A stretch of DNA of 24,316 nucleotides from Victivallis vadensis (GTDB lineage: Bacteria; Verrucomicrobiota; Lentisphaeria; Victivallales; GWF2-50-93): the NCBI GenBank assembly GCA_020718525.1, contig DYRX01000025.1, positions 1 to 24,316 of the forward strand, given 5' to 3'. The notes beneath the pieces were generated by a model. It saw nothing but the letters and a program-made list of their open reading frames with translations, made no database searches and had not been told where the DNA came from. This document shows, in pieces, positions 15,861 to 23,079 of this stretch (the first letter of the stretch is position 1; every line of letters starts with the position of its first letter). A program made the position numbers and the translations under genes.

Positions 15861-16945
15861 GCTGAGCCGCCCACCTTCTGATCCACGCCGCCTTTCGGCG
15901 CAAAAGACAGTTTTTTCCGAAAACCAGATTCTGAAAGCATTTTCTTGAGCTCCGCCACTGCCATTTCAGGGTTTATCATCCGCATGCAACGGTGCTCTGT
16001 CGGACAGCTTTTCAAATGGCACGGTGCGCATTCGAGATCAAGTTTGAGAAAGCGAGTAACATCAAGCCCGTACGCCGTGTATGCCATGTCTGTCGGTCCC
16101 AGCAGAACCAGAGTCGGAACAGAAAATGCAGTGGCAAAATGCCTGGGGCCGGTGTCGTTGCTCAGCAAAATAGAAACCCGCTTGATAAACGATTTCAGCT
16201 CCGAAAGATTGAATTTTCCGAAATGCGGAATTTTGACCGGGCAAAGCGAGAGAATCTTCTTCGCAAGCTCCTCCTCGCCAGGACCCGAGACAAGAACCGT
16301 CTTGAAGGGGAATTCTTTGGACGCAAGTTCTGCGAATTTCGCAAAGAATTCCGGCGGCCAGCATTTTGACGAGCCGAAGCGGGCTCCGGGATTCATGCAT
16401 AGAATCGGATCTCCATCAAGAATGCCCTCCGACGCAAGAGCCTTCTCAACCCGCATCTCGTCGCCGGGATCGGTAAAAAGCTCTGTGTGCGACGCTTCAC
16501 CGTCCCCGATGTCCAGCTCCATATGCCTGCATATCTCCATGTAGTAGTCGGTCATCGGAATAGCCTTTATGCGTCCATTGCCGTCAAACTCCGGCTCAGG
16601 TCCATGGACAAAATATTTCTGAAGCCCCCTGCGCCATCCATATATTTTTTTGACGCCGCCAAGAAGCAGTGGAATTAGCCCCCTAGGAGAATTTGTCAGA
16701 AGAATACCGATGTCAAACCTTTCTTTCCTGATCCGCATGCCGAGCTTGAAGAGATCCAAATTGGCGCTGTCGTCCATTGCGACAATTTCGTCTATGCGCG
16801 GCGAGCCGAGAAGGACGCCTTTTCCGTATGGTCTTATGCCTGCGTAAATCTTCGCGTCCGGAAAGTTTTTTCTCAATGTCCTGAAGACAGGAGTAGCCAT
16901 CGCAATGTCTCCAACCCAGTTTGGGCATCTGACAAAGATCTTCAT
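15857..16945 (-). CDS. waaF: Glycosyltransferase family 9, ADP-heptose:LPS heptosyltransferase (WaaF-like)
   Basis: 362 residues with the GT9 two-domain Rossmann plan. The start MKIFVRCPNWVGDIAMATPV carries the family Asp (D13). NPGARFGSSKCWPPEFFA (185-202) is the WaaF-type PGAxFGxxKxWP motif, SNDTGPRHFA (262-271) binds the sugar nucleotide, and CAPCHLKSCPTEHRCM (306-321) matches the Cys/His-rich tail seen in many heptosyltransferases. The enzyme transfers heptose from ADP-heptose to the LPS inner core on the cytoplasmic side of the inner membrane. It starts 6 bases after pilT and overlaps the amidotransferase by 4 bases. Exact acceptor and sugar cannot be told; some members of this family build other surface glycans. 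Confidence 0.85.
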   Translation of the reverse strand: MKIFVRCPNWVGDIAMATPVFRTLRKNFPDAKIYAGIRPYGKGVLLGSPRIDEIVAMDDSANLDLFKLGMRIRKERFDIGILLTNSPRGLIPLLLGGVKKIYGWRRGLQKYFVHGPEPEFDGNGRIKAIPMTDYYMEICRHMELDIGDGEASHTELFTDPGDEMRVEKALASEGILDGDPILCMNPGARFGSSKCWPPEFFAKFAELASKEFPFKTVLVSGPGEEELAKKILSLCPVKIPHFGKFNLSELKSFIKRVSILLSNDTGPRHFATAFSVPTLVLLGPTDMAYTAYGLDVTRFLKLDLECAPCHLKSCPTEHRCMRMINPEMAVAELKKMLSESGFRKKLSFAPKGGVDQKVGGSA

Positions 16946-16951
16946 CAGAGC

Positions 16952-18052
16952 TCAGTCTCCCATGATCTGGGACGAGGTATCCAGGAATATGCCTTTGAGG
17001 TTCATCTTCAAAGACTCGGGGTTGTTGGAGAACTTGAGAGCGTCCTCTTCAGTGACGAGTCCCTCGTTGACAAGACCGAGTAGGGCGTTGTTGAACGACT
17101 GCATGCCGTCCTGCTTGCCCGAATCAATTGCGGCAGGGAGCTTGTCGAGCTTGTTCGTTTCTAGGAGTTTTCTGACGATCGGCGAATTTGTCATGATCTC
17201 GACTGCGGGTACGACACCGCCTCCGTATGCCTTGGGCAGAAGTCTCTGGCAGACGACCGCGCAAAGGTTTATGGACAAGGCGCTTCTAATCGCCGGCTGT
17301 TCGTCAAACTTGTAGAAGTCGAGGATTCGGTTCACCGCCTGATAAGCGTTCGTCGAATGGAGCGTTGTCATCACAATGTGACCTGTGTCAGACGCCTGCA
17401 GAGCCGCATCGAAACTTTCCTTGTTCCTCATTTCTCCGACCATTATTATGTCTGGATCCTGCCTGAGCACATGCACCAGGGCGCTCTGAAAGCTCTCCGT
17501 GTCGAGACCGACTTCCCTCTGCTCTATGATAGAACGCTCGTCCTTGAACTCGTATTCAATGGGATCTTCAATTGTTATGATGTGCCTTCTCTGGGTGTCG
17601 TTGATGTGCTGCATCATTGAAGCAAGGGTCGTTGATTTTCCCGAGCCGGTCGTTCCGGATACAATTATGATGCCTCGTTCGGCGGCGCAGATCTTCGACA
17701 TGATCTGTATTGGAAGACCCAACTGCTCGAAATTCATGATTTTCGATTTCACATGGCGCATGGTTATCCCGAAAGTCCCCCTCTGCCTGTGGACGTTCAC
17801 CCTGAAGCGCCCGACTCCGTCTTCAACGTAGGAAAGATCCAGGTCACCAAATTTATCAAGCCTAGAAAGCATTTCGTTGTTTGCCATGACATGGATCAGC
17901 TCGCAGATGAAATCTTTGTCCGTCGTCAGATCCGTGTCAACAAGATCACCTGAAATTCTCATCGCGGCAAGCGAACCCTCCCGAAGATGCCAGTCCGATG
18001 CGCCAGAATCGACTCCAAGCTGAAGAAGCTCCCTCAAATTGCTTGCGGACAT
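16952..18052 (-). CDS. pilT: Type IV pilus retraction ATPase PilT
   Basis: 366 residues, the usual PilT length. An N-terminal PAS-like domain (1 to about 110) precedes the RecA-like core: Walker A GTTGSGKST (133-141), Asp box (IITIEDPIEY, 158-167), Walker B DIIMVGEMR (201-209) and His box (MTTLHSTNA, 228-236). PilT hexamers retract type IV pili at the inner membrane. The C-terminal AIRNLIRE motif of classic PilT appears only as a variant (IVRKLLETNK, 292-301). The ATG has GGAG at a 7-base spacing. No other pilus gene is in the window; pilT is instead followed directly by heptosyltransferase and amidotransferase genes. A related PilU-like role cannot be excluded. Confidence 0.9.
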   Translation of the reverse strand: MSASNLRELLQLGVDSGASDWHLREGSLAAMRISGDLVDTDLTTDKDFICELIHVMANNEMLSRLDKFGDLDLSYVEDGVGRFRVNVHRQRGTFGITMRHVKSKIMNFEQLGLPIQIMSKICAAERGIIIVSGTTGSGKSTTLASMMQHINDTQRRHIITIEDPIEYEFKDERSIIEQREVGLDTESFQSALVHVLRQDPDIIMVGEMRNKESFDAALQASDTGHIVMTTLHSTNAYQAVNRILDFYKFDEQPAIRSALSINLCAVVCQRLLPKAYGGGVVPAVEIMTNSPIVRKLLETNKLDKLPAAIDSGKQDGMQSFNNALLGLVNEGLVTEEDALKFSNNPESLKMNLKGIFLDTSSQIMGD

Positions 18053-18141
18053 GCTATCTCTCCATTTTATGATTTACGCCGGATCGTGTTCGTAAGAAAT
18101 GCAAGAAGGGAATATCGCCCTGAGATTCGATGTCGCAAGGA

Positions 18142-18167
18142 GAAAATCTCAAAAAAAACAGATTTTC
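18142..18167. repeat. AT-rich hairpin upstream of pilT
   Basis: GAAAATCT (18142-18149) and AGATTTTC (18160-18167) are exact reverse complements with a 10-base loop holding A8 on the plus strand. It lies about 90 bases before the pilT ATG and could be an operator or a leader stem. Confidence 0.4.
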
Positions 18168-18371
18168 GCCAATCTTCAGCACGCAAGTCTCAATCCATGC
18201 TCCCCGCATGTGCTGGGACAAGAAAATGACAAGCAGGTCCGACGACTTTCATGATAACGATGAAAATGCTTGCAATCATGACAGTTCTTGCCGATGGCGA
18301 AAGACGCCTGATCAAAGGGGCGACAGCGGTACAGCGGCAGTCACCCTTTGCCCCGGGACTCTCAAAAGACA

Positions 18372-18383
18372 TCAGACGTCTGA
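18372..18383. repeat. Perfect 12-bp palindrome, candidate regulator site
   Basis: TCAGACGTCTGA is fully self-complementary. The half-word TTCAGACG recurs in the same spacer near 18450. The site is about 320 bases from the pilT start, which is far for a repressor operator; it could serve an activator or be chance. Confidence 0.3.
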
Positions 18384-18484
18384 ACTTCCTTTCCTGCCCG
18401 CACGGAAGACCAACCGCGATTCACCTCTCGTTCAGGGAATTGGAAAGAAGATTCAGACGAAGAGGCTAAAAAGAGGTAAAACCG

Positions 18485-18515
18485 CTCAAATCATCAGGAA
18501 CTGCTTCTATTTGAG
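18485..18515 (-). terminator. Possible terminator stem after the beta-lactamase-like gene
   Basis: CTCAAAT (18515-18509 on the minus strand) pairs with ATTTGAG (18491-18485) around a 17-base loop at the stop codon, followed by CGGTTTTACC and then TCTTTTT. The stem is short and AT-rich, so this is only a weak candidate. Confidence 0.25.
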
Positions 18516-19289
18516 AAGCTTATCTTTTTTTAGGATTGACTCCACCATGGATCTTGCCTGTTTGCTCATGACGTTTTCGCCGCTGACGCAACAGGCAAAA
18601 ACGCATTTTTTTCCTTTGCTCTCGACAAAGCCCACAAATAATCCGAGAGTAAAGATTCCGCGAGCGTCTGTTCCGGAGCCGGTTTTCCCGTAGAGATCTC
18701 CACCCTCTGTTTTTTCGATCAGCATCAATTCTTTGAGAACTGAGATGGACGATTCGGAAAATGGGAGTTCTCCTTTCAAAAGCTTTCTCATGAGAAGCGC
18801 CTGCTCCATGGGAGATATAAGAATGGTCTTTCGTCCTGGGGCGGGAAGCCAGAATGCGTCAATGCCGGCGGAAATGTCCTTGTCGCCATAGCCGATTCTA
18901 TCAATCCACGACTGCATGCGCTCCTTGCCAATTTTACGTGCCAAATCCTGAAAAGCAGGCACGCAGGAGGACTGGAAAGCCTCCCTGAGGCTGAGATCTT
19001 TGTTCCATGCCGGAATGCTCCGTTCAAGTCCGTCCCATTTGTAGAAAGCTTCGTCCGGGGATTTGAGAATCCCGAGCTCGATGGCGATCAGAGTATTCCA
19101 GATCTTGAATGTTGAACATGGAGGCAACCCCTCTGAAAATGGTTTGGATCCGAACCGTTCAATTTTCCCGTTGGAGCAGTCAATGATGATCAAGACAGCC
19201 TTCGCAGTCGGGGAACAGCTTCTCTGATGCGGATTGTGGAGAGACGGCGTTGCAGGGAAATTGTGGAAAAGATGCCGCGAAAACTGCAA
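18507..19289 (-). CDS. Class D (OXA-type) beta-lactamase-like protein, frameshifted from its signal peptide
   Basis: The readable frame gives up to 260 residues, of which about residue 31 onward is real. All class D landmarks are present: STFK (59-62, nucleophile S59 and carbamylated K62), YKWDG, SCV (108-110), YGD in place of YGN (134-136), DAFWL with the Trp that supports the carbamate (144-148) and KTGSG (202-206). Class D enzymes hydrolyse beta-lactams in the periplasm; close relatives include penicillin-binding sensor domains. This frame has no signal peptide. A good one lies one frame away directly upstream, and removing a single T near 19191-19197 joins the two as EGCLIIID, matching the family GC-(F/L)-V-x-x-D motif. 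The joined protein from 19317 would be about 269 residues, a normal OXA length. So this is a recent pseudogene, a sequencing error or, less likely, programmed frameshifting. It follows lpxI on the same strand. Confidence 0.8.
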   Translation of the reverse strand: MQFSRHLFHNFPATPSLHNPHQRSCSPTAKAVLIIIDCSNGKIERFGSKPFSEGLPPCSTFKIWNTLIAIELGILKSPDEAFYKWDGLERSIPAWNKDLSLREAFQSSCVPAFQDLARKIGKERMQSWIDRIGYGDKDISAGIDAFWLPAPGRKTILISPMEQALLMRKLLKGELPFSESSISVLKELMLIEKTEGGDLYGKTGSGTDARGIFTLGLFVGFVESKGKKCVFACCVSGENVMSKQARSMVESILKKDKLLK

Positions 19290-19317
19290 AAAGAAGCATG
19301 AATCCCAAATACCGCAT
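19180..19317 (-). pseudogene. Signal-peptide fragment of the split class D beta-lactamase-like gene
   Basis: From the ATG at 19317 the frame encodes MRYLGFMLLFAVFAASFPQF and then a Cys-containing stretch, a typical exported or lipoprotein-like leader, and runs to SEKLFPDCEGCLDHH before a TGA at 19182-19180. Up to DCEGC it continues the class D protein in the right order; after that the frame is lost. An earlier in-frame ATG at 19377 has GAAGG 10 bases upstream and may be the true start with a longer basic N-terminus. Confidence 0.7.
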
Positions 19318-19451
19318 ATAGGGGTTGAATCTGTTTCTTGAATCTCGCCATCGAGGAGACTGGCAGGTTCGTATCATTTTTATATTGCCTTCGTCCGAGA
19401 ATTTTTGATTTGAAAGCTGCGCTTGCAGTTCTGATTTGTTGAAGAAGCCCT

Positions 19452-20291
19452 TTAGGAATTCCGCTGAAGGGAATTTCTGCGAAATCCGCAAATGATGATT
19501 CCGTTCCTGTCCGCCAGTTCGATTGTTTTGGCGCGCTCCAGGACAAAAGATTTTCCGCTTTCGAGGGCGAGAACCTTTGCTTCCGCCTCGATCATTGATT
19601 CAATTGTCGCAGGTCCTGCGCATGGAACGTCAAATCTGAAGTCCTGCTTTGGCTTCGCCATTTTAACGACTACGGCATTTTTCGCGTATTTTCCAGCTCT
19701 GCGTATGCATTCGTCAGTCCCTTCCATGGCTTCCGCCGCGATTACTGCATGCTTGTAGACGACAGCCGTCTGTCCAATGTCCTTGTCGCCGAGAGCACAG
19801 GCGATCTCCGCTCCGAAGGAAATGTCAATATTCTGCTTCGAATCGGGTTTGCGTCTAGTGAGGCAGGCATCGGGAACAAGCAGATGCGAGAGGAATATGG
19901 TAGTGTCCTGAATAATTATGCCGTCCCTGGCGATCTCGTCGGCGACGGCTCCGAAAATACCGTCGGCTCTGCGGTCGAGGATTTTTCCAGCGAGGCGCAG
20001 TAGGCGGAAGTCCAGCGGGATGTCCGTCACCGCCAGTTTTGGCGGGACCTTTCCGAGCATGACCGCCTTTTTCACGCCATTTTTCTTGAACAATTTGATA
20101 AGCTTGCCGAGTTCACCCAGCTTCATCTCCTCGTAGCACGCAGAACGGCTTTTCACTTCAGGAGAAGTATGATCCCTAAGTCCGGCGGATATGATTTTTT
20201 CTATGCCATGTTCAGACGCGTGGCGGACGAACTCGACCGGAAGCTCTCCGCCCCCTGCGATCAGTCCGAATACGGCGTTGTCGTTTTCCAT
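19452..20291 (-). CDS. lpxI: UDP-2,3-diacylglucosamine pyrophosphatase LpxI
   Basis: 279 residues, the usual length of LpxI. The start (FGLIAGGGELPVEFVRHASE, 8-27) and the C-terminal half with VVKMAKPKQDFRFDVPCAGP (about 208-227) and the TIELADRNGIIICG tail match the family. LpxI cleaves UDP-2,3-diacylglucosamine to lipid X and UMP in lipid A synthesis, replacing the unrelated LpxH of enterobacteria. It acts in the cytoplasm. GGAG stands 6 bases before the ATG. It begins 8 bp after the stop of the large IPT/SUMF1 gene, so it is probably co-transcribed with it. It confirms an LPS-type outer membrane. Confidence 0.9.
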   Translation of the reverse strand: MENDNAVFGLIAGGGELPVEFVRHASEHGIEKIISAGLRDHTSPEVKSRSACYEEMKLGELGKLIKLFKKNGVKKAVMLGKVPPKLAVTDIPLDFRLLRLAGKILDRRADGIFGAVADEIARDGIIIQDTTIFLSHLLVPDACLTRRKPDSKQNIDISFGAEIACALGDKDIGQTAVVYKHAVIAAEAMEGTDECIRRAGKYAKNAVVVKMAKPKQDFRFDVPCAGPATIESMIEAEAKVLALESGKSFVLERAKTIELADRNGIIICGFRRNSLQRNS

Positions 20292-20299
20292 TTGCTCTC

Positions 20300-22927
20300 C
20301 TATTGGCTCTGGGAACTGAAGTCAATGTTCGCAATACTGCTCCCGTAGATCGAAAGATCTTTCGATGCCGGGCTGAACGAATAGCCCGATTTAGAGGGTG
20401 CGACAGTGTAGTTGCCGCTGATCAGCCCCGTGATCGTGTATGCGCCATTTGCGTCGCTGGTAGCTGTCGCGTACGCTGTTCCGCTTGCCGTGAGCAGAAC
20501 GCCCTCCTTGACCGCCCCGTCTATCGTTCCCGATATCGTGAACTTCATGCCGCTCGACGAGAAGTTGACGGCGCTCTGGTCGGAATCTTCAATTTCCACC
20601 TGCGCGCTAGGAGGATCAAAGACGTATCCGGTCACTGACGGAGTCAATGTGTAGACGCCTTTCGGCATGCCATAGAAGGCGTATGCACCAGCGGAACTGC
20701 TTGTGGCACTTGCAGTTATGAGATCGCTTTCGAGGGATATTTTCACCGATGCCGCGACAGTTCCCGAAATGCTTCCAGATATGCCGTAGGCTTTGACTAT
20801 TGTTCTGAATCCGCAGTAATTCTGGAAATCCTGCGGTCCGAAAGAGCTCCTCCTTGCTGATCTCACCGAGCCGGCGTTGTTGATCCAGGCGCCGCCGCGC
20901 ACGGATCTTGTCGAGCCCAGGGCGGAGCCCAGAGGATCTGTCTGGGGCGAGCTTCCCAAATTTTTTTCATACCAGTCGAGGCAGAGCTCCCATACGTTGC
21001 CGTGCATATCGAAAAAGCCCTTGTAATTGGGAATTTTTCCGCCAACCGGCGAGTGCTGTCCGTTTTCAGCGTTATACATGTACCATGCGGCAGTTCCAGC
21101 GGCTTCGTCCTTCTCGGCACTGCTCAGATTCGAGCCGATGTTGAGCGCGGTGCCCGTTCCGGATCTGCAGAACTGCTCCCACTCAGCCTCCGTCGGCAAA
21201 TCGCATCCGAGCCCGCTTTTCGAGGAGAGAAGCCCCATGAAAGAACCAGCCAGGGGGATTCCCGATCCAGACGGATCTCCAGGCCAGTCTCCACCTCTTA
21301 CATCGTTCCAGGAAACCTGTTCCACCGGCATAAACGCCCCCTGGTAGTAGCTGGGCGAATTTCCTGTGACATTCCAATATTGCGCCTGGGTCGTCTCAAA
21401 GACAGCCGCATAGTAATTTTTTGTTATCGTAACTTGGTGCTGTGTTTCGTTTGACATTTTTCCGATTTCATCTGCCGGGGATCCCATGCTGAAAGTGGCA
21501 GACGCCTGATTCTCGACTTTTCTGAAAGCAATGAGATTCCCCTTGTATTCATCGTCGGAATATATTCCCGTCGGAGCATTTTCCGGCGTATAGAAATATC
21601 TGGGATACTCTAGAGCGGTGGGACCGCCGCTTACATCAATCACAATGTATGTGCCCATGGCAGTGGCAACAAAATTTCTGCCAGTGGAATTCTTTCCGTT
21701 CAGCTCGATCTCATATTGGGACGGAAAAAAGAAGTAGCCGCTTTTCTCTGCAGTCAAGATGTAATCTCCATTGACAAGACCATTTATCTTGAAGGATCCG
21801 TCGGCGGCTGAATATACGCTTGAAACCGGAGTGCCATCCTTGCTGAGGTTCAGTTGCACGTCCTTCATGATGTCCCGCGAGACAGATCCCGAGATGTGGT
21901 ATGTCAAGTCGAAGGATATTCCCGATTCTCCCGCCGAATTGATCACCTTCACAAGCGATGTTCCGGATGGCAGACCGCTTGGCACAATGAATTTCAGCCT
22001 GCTTGCGCCAGTGCCAAGCTCCATACAGCTTTTTCCTCCATGCCCCGCCGCGTCTGGATACTCGAGAGGAGTCTTGATGGCGCACTTTTTAGATTTTGTC
22101 TCAGACGAAGACACATTGTAATCAACACATACGGAAGGCACGGGCTGTCCGAAAAAGTTTCCTTCGATTGTGATTTCATCGCCGCTCGATCCAAAATTCG
22201 GGCTGATCGAGCTTATCTGCGGAGGAAATGACTCAATTGCACCGGAAGATCCGGAAATTTTGTTGTCCAGCTTCAGAGTCCAGAGAGCAAGAGGCGCCTT
22301 GGATGGAACCAAGAATACAAGCCTGCTCTCGCCCGTCTCTAGATTCATACAGCTTTTGCCTTCCTTACCATTTTCGTCCGGAAATGCGAGAGGAGTCTTT
22401 ATCGCACAGTTTTTTTTAACCGTCTTGCCGCTAATCGGATCCAGGAAGGACATGGAAATTTTCGGCTTTTGCATTCCGAAAAAAGCTCCTGAAACAGTAA
22501 CAAGCATGCCTGAGCAGACATCGGCGGGAGAAATCGAGCTTATTGACAGAGGCATGATCTTGAAGTCCGAGCTGACAAGCTCCGGAGATCCGGGCTTTCC
22601 TTTGACGGGCGGAACAATGTAAAGATCTGCAGTTCCGGTCGCCGGAACCGTGCTCATTTTGCAGAGAACCCTGTCCGAAGGATAGGTCTTTGTCAGAACC
22701 GTCAAGTTTTTTTTCACAGCTTTACCGTTTACACCCAGAATATAGTAAGCTTTTGGACACCCTGAGAAATCCTGCCCGGAGCTTGTGTCCGACGCATAGA
22801 TTGTGAAAACTGAGCCTGACGCAACCTCGAACGAAGGTGCGGAGTGCGCAGTCAGCCCTAAAAACAATAGAATGGAAACAAGAGTCTGGACTCTGGCTGC
22901 AAATATGTCTATAATTTTAAATTTCAT
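20300..22927 (-). CDS. Large secreted protein with IPT/TIG, SUMF1-like and carboxypeptidase-like repeat domains
   Basis: From the ATG at 22927 it is 875 residues: signal peptide (1 to about 30), an N-terminal region, two IPT/TIG domains (about 126-225 and 236-342) marked by ISSISP, a carboxypeptidase-regulatory-like domain (about 344-420), a SUMF1/FGE-sulfatase-like domain (about 465-712) and two further carboxypeptidase-like domains (about 716-793 and 796-875). SUMF1 landmarks are FSMGSPADE, MPVEQVSWNDV, LPTEAEWEQFC, DMHGNVWELCLDWY and RSVRGGAW. The two catalytic cysteines of true formylglycine-generating enzyme are absent near SVRSARRSSFG, so it is more likely a C-type-lectin-fold binding domain. 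Upstream in-frame starts at 22942 (ATG) and 22954 (TTG) exist; the signal peptide favours 22927. I infer an adhesin or surface-binding protein. Confidence 0.85.
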   Translation of the reverse strand: MKFKIIDIFAARVQTLVSILLFLGLTAHSAPSFEVASGSVFTIYASDTSSGQDFSGCPKAYYILGVNGKAVKKNLTVLTKTYPSDRVLCKMSTVPATGTADLYIVPPVKGKPGSPELVSSDFKIMPLSISSISPADVCSGMLVTVSGAFFGMQKPKISMSFLDPISGKTVKKNCAIKTPLAFPDENGKEGKSCMNLETGESRLVFLVPSKAPLALWTLKLDNKISGSSGAIESFPPQISSISPNFGSSGDEITIEGNFFGQPVPSVCVDYNVSSSETKSKKCAIKTPLEYPDAAGHGGKSCMELGTGASRLKFIVPSGLPSGTSLVKVINSAGESGISFDLTYHISGSVSRDIMKDVQLNLSKDGTPVSSVYSAADGSFKINGLVNGDYILTAEKSGYFFFPSQYEIELNGKNSTGRNFVATAMGTYIVIDVSGGPTALEYPRYFYTPENAPTGIYSDDEYKGNLIAFRKVENQASATFSMGSPADEIGKMSNETQHQVTITKNYYAAVFETTQAQYWNVTGNSPSYYQGAFMPVEQVSWNDVRGGDWPGDPSGSGIPLAGSFMGLLSSKSGLGCDLPTEAEWEQFCRSGTGTALNIGSNLSSAEKDEAAGTAAWYMYNAENGQHSPVGGKIPNYKGFFDMHGNVWELCLDWYEKNLGSSPQTDPLGSALGSTRSVRGGAWINNAGSVRSARRSSFGPQDFQNYCGFRTIVKAYGISGSISGTVAASVKISLESDLITASATSSSAGAYAFYGMPKGVYTLTPSVTGYVFDPPSAQVEIEDSDQSAVNFSSSGMKFTISGTIDGAVKEGVLLTASGTAYATATSDANGAYTITGLISGNYTVAPSKSGYSFSPASKDLSIYGSSIANIDFSSQSQ

Positions 22928-23036
22928 CTTGATTTTTCCCATCCTATGGCGCAAGTACGAGACGCTGAAAGGCAGTTCTTCCCACGAACCAATGTTTTTG
23001 CGTCATGGCTTAAAGGGAACTGCAATCGCAGGGCTT

Positions 23037-23064
23037 AATCTATTGCGCAAGAGCGAAAATTCAA
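23037..23064 (-). promoter_or_regulatory. Candidate promoter for the IPT/SUMF1-lpxI-bla unit
   Basis: On the minus strand TTGAAT (23064-23059) and TAGATT (23042-23037) are 16 bases apart in the divergent 152-bp region before the gene starting at 22927. The spacer contains the palindrome TTGCGCAA (23043-23050). Match to consensus is moderate and the leader would be about 100 bases. Confidence 0.35.
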
Positions 23065-23079
23065 ACCGGATCGGCTTCA

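Larger units (their letters stand above)
18053..18506. other. 454-bp intergenic region with several dyads
   Basis: No convincing gene on either strand. It must hold the pilT promoter and the end of the beta-lactamase-like transcript. Visible elements are an 8-bp AT-rich inverted repeat (18142-18149 with 18160-18167), a 7-bp inverted repeat CAAAGGG/CCCTTTG (18313-18350) around a doubled ACAGCGG, a perfect 12-bp palindrome (18372-18383) and an inverted repeat at the end of the beta-lactamase-like gene (18485-18515). Confidence 0.5.

Noticed and set aside
18190..18372. Minus-strand frame of 60 codons with one hydrophobic stretch, a possible small membrane protein
   Set aside because: No ribosome binding site, no recognisable family, and it overlaps the dyads of the spacer; coding is not supported.
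18130..18693. Plus-strand 187-codon frame
   Set aside because: Its 3' third is antisense to the class D gene and the product is low in hydrophobic core and has no motif; taken as a shadow.
20300..22927. True formylglycine-generating enzyme (sulfatase activator)
   Set aside because: The active-site cysteine pair is missing and no sulfatase gene is near; the domain is embedded in a secreted repeat protein.
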